64,000 bases of DNA from Micromonospora sp. 15K316 (GTDB lineage: Bacteria > Actinomycetota > Actinomycetes > Mycobacteriales > Micromonosporaceae): assembly GCF_004348525.1 (NCBI RefSeq), contig NZ_SMKG01000003.1:1-64000 (forward strand). The letters are read 5' to 3'. The stretch's first letter is position 1; each line of letters starts with the position of its first letter. This document shows, in pieces, positions 8,236 to 19,002 of this stretch. The notes beneath the pieces are model-generated. The model saw only the letters and a program-made list of their open reading frames with translations. It did not search any database and was not told where the DNA came from. Both the position numbers and the translations under genes were made by a program.

Positions 8236-9167
8236 CAGTGTCCTTCCGAAGGGTACGAGCCGGCGAGGGCGGTCGCGCCGCCGGCTGGGGTTCCACCGGT
8301 GGATCCGGTGGGTGAGCTGGCCTCGGGGGCCGCGGCGGCACCGGCCGGAGCCGGCTCGGGCGTCCGCGCCGCCGGGTCGGCCAGGGTGGGGCTGGTGAGC
8401 GCGGGCACCACCAGCGGCGCGCCGGTCACCGGGCAGGGCACGACCACGCAGTCGAGCCCGAAGACCTCGCGGACCAGGTCCGCCGTGAGGATCTCGCGCG
8501 GCGGCCCGGCGGCCACCACGGCGCCGGCCCGCATGGCGACCAGGTGGTCGGCGTACCGGGCGGCCTGGTTGAGGTCGTGCAGCACGGCGACGACGGTCCG
8601 GCCCCGCTCGACGCGCAGCCGGTGCAGCAGGTCCAGCACCTCCACCTGGTGGGCCAGGTCGAGGAAGGTGGTCGGCTCGTCGAGCAGCAGCGCCTCGGTG
8701 TCCTGGGCGAGCGTCATGGCGATCCACACCCGCTGGCGCTGCCCGCCGGAGAGCGTGTCCACCGGCCGGTCGGCGAGGCCGGCGACGTCGGCGAGGGCCA
8801 TCGCGCGGTCCACGGCCGAGCTGTCCTCCTCCGACCACTGCCGCCACCAGCGTTGGTAGGGCTGCCGGCCCCGGCCGACCAGGTCCGCCACGGTGACCCC
8901 CTCGGGCACCAGCGGGCTCTGCGGCAGCACGGCGAGCCGCCGGGCGACCTCCCGGGTGGGCAGCTCCTGGATGGCCTTGCCGTCCAGCAGCACGGCGCCA
9001 CGGCGCGGGACGAGCAGCCGGGCCAGCGTCCGCAGCAGGGTCGACTTGCCGCAGGCGTTCGGTCCGACGATCACGGTGAACGCATCGGCGGGCAGCTCCA
9101 GGTCCAGCCCGTCCAGCACGGTCCGCTCGTCGTAGCCGGCGACCAGGTCGCGGGTGGAGAGCATCAC
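8235..9167 (-). CDS. Iron-siderophore ABC transporter ATP-binding protein (FecE/FepC type)
   Basis: Powers siderophore import. Walker A GPNACGKST (35-43), Q-loop LPQSPL, signature LSGGQRQR (139-146), Walker B LLLDEPTTFLD and the H-loop LHDLN are all intact. The start is either GTG 9167 or the adjacent ATG 9164; the GGGAGG site favours the ATG. The protein is 310 residues, about 50 longer than usual, because of an Ala/Pro/Thr/Gly-rich C-terminal tail from about residue 255 with no recognisable domain. Gene order permease-permease-ATPase-lipoprotein and overlaps on the downstream side place it in one transcription unit with iron boxes at 11370-11414. Confidence 0.93.
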   Translation of the reverse strand: MMLSTRDLVAGYDERTVLDGLDLELPADAFTVIVGPNACGKSTLLRTLARLLVPRRGAVLLDGKAIQELPTREVARRLAVLPQSPLVPEGVTVADLVGRGRQPYQRWWRQWSEEDSSAVDRAMALADVAGLADRPVDTLSGGQRQRVWIAMTLAQDTEALLLDEPTTFLDLAHQVEVLDLLHRLRVERGRTVVAVLHDLNQAARYADHLVAMRAGAVVAAGPPREILTADLVREVFGLDCVVVPCPVTGAPLVVPALTSPTLADPAARTPEPAPAGAAAAPEASSPTGSTGGTPAGGATALAGSYPSEGH

Positions 9168-9210
9168 GCCTCCCGAAGGGTGGTCGACGAATGGGGAAGG
9201 GGACGGTGGG

Positions 9211-10305
9211 TCACGACGACCTCCGGCGGCCGCGGAGCAGCAGGTACATCAGGTACGGACCACCGATGGCGGCGGTCAGCACGCCGGCGGGCAGCTGCGT
9301 CGGGGCGAAGAGCCGCCGCCCGACGAGATCGGCGAGCACGAGCAGCAGCGCGCCCATCAGCGCGGCGCAGACCAGCGGTGGGCGTTCGGCGCGTACCAGC
9401 CGGCGGGCCACCTGCGGGGCGACGAGGGCCACGAAGTCGACCGCGCCGACCTGGGCGGTGACCATCGCGGCGACGAGCACGCCGGTGCCGGCGAGCGCGA
9501 TCCGGCGGGACACCGGGCGCAGTCCGATACCCCGGGCGGTGTCGTCGTCGAGCGCGCTGCTGTTCAGCGCCCAGCCCGCCCAGGCCAGCACCGGCAGGAG
9601 CAGGAGCAGGGTGCCGCCGATCCAGGCGGCCTCGGTCCAGCCCTTGCCGGCCAGGGTGCCGATCAGCCAGATCTGGGCGCGCTGCCCGTCGATCGCCTCG
9701 GCGGTGAGCATGACGATCTCGGTGAGCGCCTTCAGGGCGAACGCGACCGCCACGCCGGCCAGCACGAACCGCTGCGCGGCCAGCCCGTGCCGGGCGCCGA
9801 GGGCGAGCACCAGGGCGGCGGCGACCAACCCACCGGCGAGGGCCGCCGGCCCGACGACCACCGCCGCCGCGCCGCTGGTCAGCGCCACCGTCGCGGCGAG
9901 GCCGGCGCCCTGGGTGACCCCGATGACGTCCGGGCTGGCGAGGGGGTTGCGCGCCACGCTCTGGATCAGCGTGCCGGCCACCCCGAACGCCGCGCCGGCC
10001 ACGGCGGCCAGCACGACCCGGGGCAACCGCAGGTCGAGCACGACGAGGTCGTACGGGGTGCCGGCGCCGGAGAGCGAACGCAGCACGTCTCCCGCGGCGA
10101 CGTACGGGGTGCCGAGGGAGAGGCTGAGCACGGAGGCCACCGCCAGCAGCACCAGCAGTACGGCGGCGACCAGCACGGAGCGGCGACGGATCTGCACGCT
10201 CAGCGAGCCGATCCGCAGGAGTGAGCGGCCGGGCAGGCGGACGATGCCGGGCGTGACGCCGCGGGACTCGACGGCGGAGGTCCGCTCGCGGCTGGGGGCG
10301 GTCAC
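9211..10305 (-). CDS. Iron-siderophore ABC transporter permease (FecCD family)
   Basis: A 364-residue inner-membrane permease of the FecCD/BtuC family, expected to have about ten helices. Family motifs include LRLPRVVLAAVAGAAFGVAGTL, cytoplasmic-loop RNPLASPDVIGVTQGA, and the C-terminal ATPase-contact region VDFVALVAPQVARRLV. A roughly 40-residue N-terminal extension precedes the first helix. The GTG start at 10305 overlaps the upstream permease stop as GTGA; the frame is open further upstream but that part is antisense-like noise within the neighbour. It pairs with the 10302-11348 permease to form the heterodimeric channel. Confidence 0.92.
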   Translation of the reverse strand: MTAPSRERTSAVESRGVTPGIVRLPGRSLLRIGSLSVQIRRRSVLVAAVLLVLLAVASVLSLSLGTPYVAAGDVLRSLSGAGTPYDLVVLDLRLPRVVLAAVAGAAFGVAGTLIQSVARNPLASPDVIGVTQGAGLAATVALTSGAAAVVVGPAALAGGLVAAALVLALGARHGLAAQRFVLAGVAVAFALKALTEIVMLTAEAIDGQRAQIWLIGTLAGKGWTEAAWIGGTLLLLLPVLAWAGWALNSSALDDDTARGIGLRPVSRRIALAGTGVLVAAMVTAQVGAVDFVALVAPQVARRLVRAERPPLVCAALMGALLLVLADLVGRRLFAPTQLPAGVLTAAIGGPYLMYLLLRGRRRSS

Positions 10306-11348
10306 GCGGTCACCACCTTCGCGCGGCGGACCAGGAGGGCGAGCAGGGGCGCGCCGACCAGGGCGGTGATGATGCCGGCCGGCACCTCGCCGGGCGGGTC
10401 GATGAGCCGCCCCACGATGTCGGCGCCGAGCAGCAGGGCCGGTCCGAGCAGCGCCGAGACGGTCAGGGTCCAGCGGTGGTCGGCGCCGACCAGCGCGCGG
10501 GCCAGGTGCGGCACGGCCAGACCGACGAACGCGACCGGCCCGGCGGCGGCCACGGCGGCGCCGGTGAGCAGCACGGCGGCGATCCCGCCGCCGAGCCGGA
10601 CCAGGCCGACGCGGTTGCCGAGCCCGCGCGCCACGTCGTCGCCGAGGGCCAGCGCGTCGAGGCCACGGGCGACCAGGGCGGCCAGGGCGAGTCCCGCGAG
10701 CACGAACGGCAGCACCTGCACGGCGACGGAGAGGTCGCGTCCGGTGAGCCCGCCCACCACCCAGAACCGGTACTCCTCGAAGGTGCGGGCGTCGATGCTG
10801 AGCAGGGCGAACACCACGGAGCCGAGGCTCGCGTCGAGCGCGGCGCCGACCAGCGCGAGGGTGACCGGGCTGGCGCCCTCGCGGGCGCGGGCGGCCACGG
10901 CGAAGACCAGCAGCCCGGCGAGGAAGGCGCCGCCGATGCCGAACCAGACGTACCCGGCGAGCGTGCTCACGCCGAACACGGAGATGGCCAGCACCACACC
11001 GAAGGACGCGCCGGCGCTGATGCCGAGGATGCGCGGCTCGGCCAGCGGGTTGCGGGTGAGGGCCTGGAGGAGCACGCCGGCGACCGCGAGCGCCACGCCC
11101 ACGGCGAGACCGAGGGCGGTACGCGGCAGACGCAGCTCGCGGACGATGGTGCTCGCCTCGCCGCCGTCGGGCGACACGAGGGCGTGCCACACCTGGTCGA
11201 CGGGGATCGGCCGGCTGCCGAGGGCGAAGCTGGCCAGCACGGTGAGCAGTAGCACCAGCGCGGCGGCGGAGGTGACCGCGATCCGGCGCCCGCGACGGGT
11301 GCCGGTGCGGCGGCCGGGGTCGACCGGCCGGCTGAGAAGGGTGGTCAC
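10302..11348 (-). CDS. Iron-siderophore ABC transporter permease (FecCD family)
   Basis: First gene of the siderophore import operon, 348 residues. It shows the family segments LRLPRTALGLAVGVALAVAGV, RNPLAEPRILGISAGASFG and VAFVGLAVPHLARALVG, with about ten hydrophobic helices and a C-terminal GEVPAGIITALVGAP loop that contacts the ATPase. Translation starts at GTG 11348 behind a CAGGAG site. Twenty-one bases upstream begins a pair of iron-box palindromes, so repression by an IdeR/DmdR-type Fe(II) regulator is expected. The stop overlaps the next permease start by 4 nt. Confidence 0.93.
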   Translation of the reverse strand: MTTLLSRPVDPGRRTGTRRGRRIAVTSAAALVLLLTVLASFALGSRPIPVDQVWHALVSPDGGEASTIVRELRLPRTALGLAVGVALAVAGVLLQALTRNPLAEPRILGISAGASFGVVLAISVFGVSTLAGYVWFGIGGAFLAGLLVFAVAARAREGASPVTLALVGAALDASLGSVVFALLSIDARTFEEYRFWVVGGLTGRDLSVAVQVLPFVLAGLALAALVARGLDALALGDDVARGLGNRVGLVRLGGGIAAVLLTGAAVAAAGPVAFVGLAVPHLARALVGADHRWTLTVSALLGPALLLGADIVGRLIDPPGEVPAGIITALVGAPLLALLVRRAKVVTA

Positions 11349-11369
11349 GAAGCTCCTGCGGATTCGCGC

Positions 11370-11414
11370 TTAGGTACGCCTTACCTTAGCCGACCCGGTT
11401 AGGCGCACCTAACC
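11370..11414. promoter_or_regulatory. Two tandem iron boxes (IdeR/DmdR1-type operators)
   Basis: TTAGGTACGCCTTACCTTA (11370-11388) and GGTTAGGCGCACCTAACC (11397-11414) both resemble the actinobacterial iron box TTAGGTTAGGCTAACCTAA. The second has perfect 7-bp arms GGTTAGG/CCTAACC. They lie directly upstream of the first permease start, where bound Fe(II)-regulator would block the promoter. Confidence 0.85.
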
Positions 11415-11499
11415 GGCAACCCTTCATCGAACCTCGTTGACCTGCGCGGACGACCGCGAACCGGGCACCGGCGGGCACGTACCCCCCTAGGGTGGGGGG

Positions 11500-11859
11500 A
11501 TGCGATACGACCAGCACACGGTCGTCCTGCTGGCGTACCCCCCGGACGCCCCGCAGATGCCGCCCGAGGCGTTCGACCGGCTGCACGCCGCGCACCTGGC
11601 CCACCAGGCCGGGCTGGTGGAGCAGGACCTCGTCCTCGCGGCCGGCCCCTTCGTGGCCGCGGACGACGAACGGCTCCGCGGCTTCGTGGTGCTCTCCGTG
11701 CACCCGGACATGGCGCGTGAGCTCTTCCACAACGATCCGGCGGTGCGCGCCGGGCTGCTGGAGGCGCGGGTGATGAGCTGGATGGTCCCCGAGGGCAACC
11801 TCCGGTTCGAGGGCGTGCCGGTGCCGCGTTCGATGCTCGAGGCGGCGGCCGGCGACTGA
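11500..11859 (+). CDS. YciI-like domain protein
   Basis: A 119-residue single-domain protein of the YciI/YCII family, dimeric alpha/beta-barrel proteins related to small oxygenases and dehydratases. Supporting segments are VVLLAYPPDAP, LHAAHLAHQAGLVEQ, the strand LVLAAGPF, and the helix-strand GFVVLSVHPDMARELFHNDPA, followed by the ARVMSWMVPEGNL strand. A reaction cannot be assigned. The ATG follows a G-rich ribosome site inside a CCCCCC/GGGGGG palindrome. It is divergent from the iron operon, and the shared 150-bp gap holds the iron boxes, so iron effects on this gene are possible but unproven. Confidence 0.85.
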   Translation: MRYDQHTVVLLAYPPDAPQMPPEAFDRLHAAHLAHQAGLVEQDLVLAAGPFVAADDERLRGFVVLSVHPDMARELFHNDPAVRAGLLEARVMSWMVPEGNLRFEGVPVPRSMLEAAAGD

Positions 11860-11887
11860 CCCGCGGACCGTGTTCCGGCGGTCCCGG

Positions 11888-12328
11888 TCAGTCGCCGGGT
11901 CGCGGCGCCGGCACGGGCTCGGCCGCCGGTTCGATCTGGTGGTCGGCCCAGACGTACGTCTCGGGGAGCAGGTCACCGATCGACACGACGCGCGGCGCGT
12001 CCGTCGGCCCGACGATCACCCGGATCGACGGGAAGTAGTCGCGCAGCACCTGCCGGCATCGCCCGCAGGGCGGGATCACCCCCCGCCCCCGGTCGCCCAC
12101 GGCGACGATGGTCTCCAGCTCGGTCGCGCCCTGGGTGGCGGCGGCGCCGATCGCGACCACCTCGGCGCAGGGCCCGCCGGTGAAGTGGTAGACGTTCACG
12201 CCGGTGAAGACCCGGCCGTCCGCGGTACGGGCCGCGGCGGCCACCGTGTGGTTCTCGCTGCGGCAGCGCAGCTTCGCGACGGCTGTCGCGGCCTGCACCA
12301 GCGCCCGGTCGGTGTCCCGCATCTCCAT
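11888..12328 (-). CDS. Cytidine deaminase family protein, blasticidin-S-deaminase-like
   Basis: A 146-residue zinc deaminase. Cys54, Glu56, Cys88 and Cys91 (GGPCAE and PCGRC) form the CDA-family zinc/catalytic set. As I remember the Aspergillus terreus blasticidin-S deaminase, the stretch FTGVNVYHFTGGPCAE is identical, as are CGRCRQVL and the C-terminal pattern LLPxxYVW, and the four catalytic residues carry the same numbers. Ordinary bacterial cytidine deaminases differ in these segments. It may therefore detoxify blasticidin-like aminoacyl-cytosine nucleosides, or be a cytidine deaminase of the same subfamily. The ATG at 12328 has a GGGGGAG site; the frame is open further but lies opposite hrpA. 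The last ~16 residues (Pro/Ala/Glu) are an extra tail. Confidence 0.88.
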   Translation of the reverse strand: MEMRDTDRALVQAATAVAKLRCRSENHTVAAAARTADGRVFTGVNVYHFTGGPCAEVVAIGAAATQGATELETIVAVGDRGRGVIPPCGRCRQVLRDYFPSIRVIVGPTDAPRVVSIGDLLPETYVWADHQIEPAAEPVPAPRPGD

Positions 12329-12446
12329 GCCGCTCCCCCGATGGTCGATCGGCGGCCACTCTAGCCGGGGCGGCCGGGCGGGCCGCGCGCTGCGGGCGGT
12401 AAACCAGGAGGCGGCTCCCGAGCCGCGGCCTATCCTTGGCCACGAC

Positions 12447-16487
<4,041 letters not shown>

Positions 16488-16511
16488 GCCGACCCCTGAC
16501 CGGGGGTGTGG

Positions 16512-16544
16512 CGCGGGGCGCAGCGGGAAGACGCTCGCCCCGCG
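16512..16544. terminator. Hairpin downstream of hrpA
   Basis: CGCGGGGCG and CGCCCCGCG form perfect 9-bp arms with a 15-nt loop, 25 bp after the hrpA stop. There is no T-run, as is usual for high-G+C actinobacterial terminators. Confidence 0.45.
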
Positions 16545-16582
16545 TGCCGTCCGGGCGCGCCGACGGCTGAGGAGAAGAGCTC

Positions 16583-17605
16583 GTGCCCACCGCCTCCGCG
16601 CCGCCCGGATCGACTCCCACCACCGCGACCGGTGCCCGGCCGGCCCGCGCCGCCGGCCTCGTCCGCCTCGGCGGGCTGGTCTGCGCGGCGGCGGCGATGC
16701 TCCTCTTCGGCGTCCTGCACCTGCCCGGGCAGCCGGTGCACCCGGTGCGCGACACGGTCAGCGACTACGCGCTGTCGCGGCACGGCTGGCTCTTCGACCT
16801 GGCCGTCCTGACGCTGGCCGCGGGATCGGTCCTGCTGCTGGCCCCGGCGCTGCGCCGGTCGGGGCCGCCGACCTTCCGGCGGGGGCGGCTGCCGGCGGCG
16901 GTGGGGCCGGCCGGACTGGCCGCCTGGTGCCTCGGGCTGGTGGTCCTGGTCGTCTGCCCCCGCGACGCGCCGGGGGTACCGGTGACGATCACCGGGGAGA
17001 TCCACCGCTGGGCGGCGGTGGCCGCGCTCTCCGGCCTGCCCGTGGGGGCGCTGCTCGTCGCCGTACGGCATCCGGGGCGGCTCGCCCGCGCGGTGGTGGC
17101 GGGCGCGGTCGGGTGCGTTGTCGCGCTGGTCCCCTTCGTGGCCGCCTACCTGGTGGGTTCGCCGCTGCGCCCGTTCGTCGGCCTGCTCGAACGCCTCGTC
17201 TGCCTCGCCGAGGTCGGCCTGCTGCTGCTCGTCGCCCACCTGGGCGACCGTCACCGGGTCACGCCGGCCTACCGCGCTCGCGGCCGGGTCACGCCCGCCT
17301 ACAGCGGTTCCACACCCGGCGGGAGCTCACCGTCGGCGGTCGCGTCGCGGACGTACTCCAGCAGGATGCGGCGTAGCTCCCGGCCCGCGTTGGTGGGCAC
17401 CACGTCCCGGCGCCGGGCCACCGCGATGGTCCGGGTCACGCCGGGCGGGGCGAGCCGGGTGATGCGTACGCCGGGGCGGCGGGCGACCACGATGCCCGGC
17501 ACCAGCGCGATGCCGAGCCCGGCCTCGACGAAGCTCAGCACCGCGTCCATCTCGCCGCCGTCGACGGCGAAGGTCGGCTCGAAGCCGGCGGCGCGGCACG
17601 CCTGA
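16583..17605 (+). CDS. DUF998-like integral membrane protein with long antisense 3' overlap
   Basis: The core (about residues 25-215) has six hydrophobic helices and family features of DUF998: HPVRDTVSDYALSRHGW after the first helix, a VVCPRD loop, and EIHRWAAVAAL. The function of DUF998 is unknown. The GTG start has a GAGGAGAAG site. After about residue 230 the frame has no stop and runs 307 nt opposite the convergent LysR gene, giving a Ser/Arg/Thr-rich tail that does not look like a natural membrane-protein tail. The tail start is marked by a tandem repeat (17254-17272 and 17284-17302). The true stop may have been lost; the core is certain, the tail is not. Confidence 0.7.
   Translation: MPTASAPPGSTPTTATGARPARAAGLVRLGGLVCAAAAMLLFGVLHLPGQPVHPVRDTVSDYALSRHGWLFDLAVLTLAAGSVLLLAPALRRSGPPTFRRGRLPAAVGPAGLAAWCLGLVVLVVCPRDAPGVPVTITGEIHRWAAVAALSGLPVGALLVAVRHPGRLARAVVAGAVGCVVALVPFVAAYLVGSPLRPFVGLLERLVCLAEVGLLLLVAHLGDRHRVTPAYRARGRVTPAYSGSTPGGSSPSAVASRTYSSRMRRSSRPALVGTTSRRRATAMVRVTPGGASRVMRTPGRRATTMPGTSAMPSPASTKLSTASISPPSTAKVGSKPAARHA
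17254..17302. repeat. Tandem duplication at the 3' end of the DUF998-like gene
   Basis: Two 19-bp copies (17254-17272 and 17284-17302) match at 18 of 19 positions with a 30-bp period, encoding VTPAY twice. The second copy touches the LysR stop codon. Confidence 0.7.
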
Positions 17606-18234
17606 ATGGTGGCGTCGCGCAGGTCGTAGCCCTCCCGGAACATCACCATCGGCCGGTCGCGCAGGTCGGTGATGCGCAGCTCGCCGTCGGCCGGGCCGGC
17701 CGCCGGGTCCGCCACGGAGGCGACCACGAGGCTCTCCCGCAGGATCGGGTCGACGCGCAGCCCGGGGTCCGCGCCCTGGCCCGGCATGATGATCAACGCG
17801 AGGTCCAGGTCGCCGCGGAGCAGGTCGCGGACCAGGTCCTGCGAGCCGCCCTCCTCCACCCGCAGGTCCACCGCCGGGTGCGCGTCACGGAACCGGCGCA
17901 GCACCGGCGGGGCGAGCGAGGTGGCCAGGCTCGGGGTGGCGCCGAGCCGGACCCGCCCGCGCCGCAGCCCGACCAGCTCCTGCACCTCGCGGGTGGCGGT
18001 GTCGACGTCGGCGAGGATCCGTCTGGCCAACGGCAGGAGCACCTCTCCCGCCGCGGTGAGCGCGATGTTGCCTCTTACTCGTTCGAAGAGCGGCGCCCCC
18101 AGGTCGCCCTCCAGGGCGTGAATTTGCTTACTCAGCGACGGCTGGGTTATGCCGACGATGTCGGCGGCTTGGGTGAAATGTCGTACTTCGGCCACCGCCA
18201 CGAAGTACCTGAGCTGATGCAGCTGCATGCTCAT
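17299..18234 (-). CDS. LysR-family transcriptional regulator, divergent from sdhCAB
   Basis: 311 residues with an N-terminal winged helix (QLRYFVAVAEVRHFTQAAD, recognition segment ITQPSLSKQIHALE) and a two-subdomain effector-binding region (about 90-300) containing GRVRLGATPSLATSL and GIALVPGIV. It starts at ATG 18234 (second possible start ATG 18228). The T-N11-A palindrome at 18233-18247 overlaps its start codon and lies about 60 bp upstream of the sdhC start, the classic LysR arrangement for autorepression and control of the divergent genes. Control of succinate dehydrogenase is therefore likely but inferred from position; the ligand is unknown. Confidence 0.9.
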   Translation of the reverse strand: MSMQLHQLRYFVAVAEVRHFTQAADIVGITQPSLSKQIHALEGDLGAPLFERVRGNIALTAAGEVLLPLARRILADVDTATREVQELVGLRRGRVRLGATPSLATSLAPPVLRRFRDAHPAVDLRVEEGGSQDLVRDLLRGDLDLALIIMPGQGADPGLRVDPILRESLVVASVADPAAGPADGELRITDLRDRPMVMFREGYDLRDATIQACRAAGFEPTFAVDGGEMDAVLSFVEAGLGIALVPGIVVARRPGVRITRLAPPGVTRTIAVARRRDVVPTNAGRELRRILLEYVRDATADGELPPGVEPL

Positions 18235-18247
18235 AGCCTATGGCTAT
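18233..18247. promoter_or_regulatory. LysR-type T-N11-A operator between regulator and sdhC
   Basis: ATAGCC-TAT-GGCTAT is an interrupted palindrome with 6-bp arms and a T-N11-A core. It overlaps the ATG of the LysR gene and precedes sdhC. Confidence 0.65.
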
Positions 18248-18305
18248 CAAGACTGCGCTGTCGATGCATTGGACGACTGATCTAACTGCTCCTAGCGTCG
18301 GCGCT

Positions 18306-19001
18306 GTGGTAGTCACGACGACGAGAACCCGGTCGCCGATCCGCTCCAACGTCGGCCTCAAGGCCGTCATGGCGGTGTCGGGCATTTTCTTTGTGCTGTA
18401 CCTGATCGCGCACATGGTCGGAAACCTGAAGGCCTTCGCGGGCGAGACGGCGTTCGACCACTACGCGCACTGGCTGCGCGACATCGGCAAGCCGCTGCTG
18501 CCCGGCGTCTGGTTCCTCTGGATCCTGCGCTTCGCGCTCACGGTCTCCGTCGTCGCGCACATCTGGTCCGCGACCGTGCTGGCGCTGCGGGCGCGCGCCG
18601 CCCGCCCGGTGCGGTACGCCCACCGCCCGAAGATCCAGGGCAGCTACGCGGCCCGCACGATGCGCTGGGGTGGGGTGATCATCCTGCTCTTCGTGATCTA
18701 CCACCTGCTGGACCTGAGCGTGGGCACGTTGAACCCGGTCGGCGACGGCAGCAAGCCCTACAGCAACGTGGTGGCCGACTTCGCACCGGAGCGCTGGTAC
18801 GTCACCCTCTTCTACACCCTGGCGATCGTCACGCTGGGCTTCCACCTCCGGCACGGAGTGTTCAGCGCGCTGCGCAGCCTGGGGCAGCAGACGCCGAAGG
18901 GCGAGCGCTGGGCGCGCGCCTCCGCGCTGGCCGTCGCCATCCTGATCAGCGGCGGCTTCCTGGTGATCCCGTTCGCCGTACTCACCGGATTGGTGTCCTG
19001 A
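18306..19001 (+). CDS. sdhC: Succinate dehydrogenase cytochrome b subunit (SdhC, Sdh1 type)
   Basis: Membrane anchor of complex II; carries heme and passes electrons to menaquinone. About 231 residues with five hydrophobic helices: [71 protein letters not shown] and a C-terminal helix. Histidines in helices (AHMVGN, VAHIW, YHLLD, GFHLRHG) are candidate heme ligands. The GTG at 18306 gives [15 protein letters not shown]; a longer ATG form from 18240 would add 22 residues and overlap the LysR operator, so I prefer the GTG, though its ribosome site is weak. Only one base separates its stop from the sdhA start. Confidence 0.88.
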   Translation: MVVTTTRTRSPIRSNVGLKAVMAVSGIFFVLYLIAHMVGNLKAFAGETAFDHYAHWLRDIGKPLLPGVWFLWILRFALTVSVVAHIWSATVLALRARAARPVRYAHRPKIQGSYAARTMRWGGVIILLFVIYHLLDLSVGTLNPVGDGSKPYSNVVADFAPERWYVTLFYTLAIVTLGFHLRHGVFSALRSLGQQTPKGERWARASALAVAILISGGFLVIPFAVLTGLVS

Positions 19002-19002
19002 C

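Noticed and set aside
9211-11190. A single 659-residue permease
   Set aside because: Only the part from GTG 10305 encodes a FecCD protein; the upstream part is out of frame with the first permease. Two separate permeases with a GTGA overlap explain the DNA.
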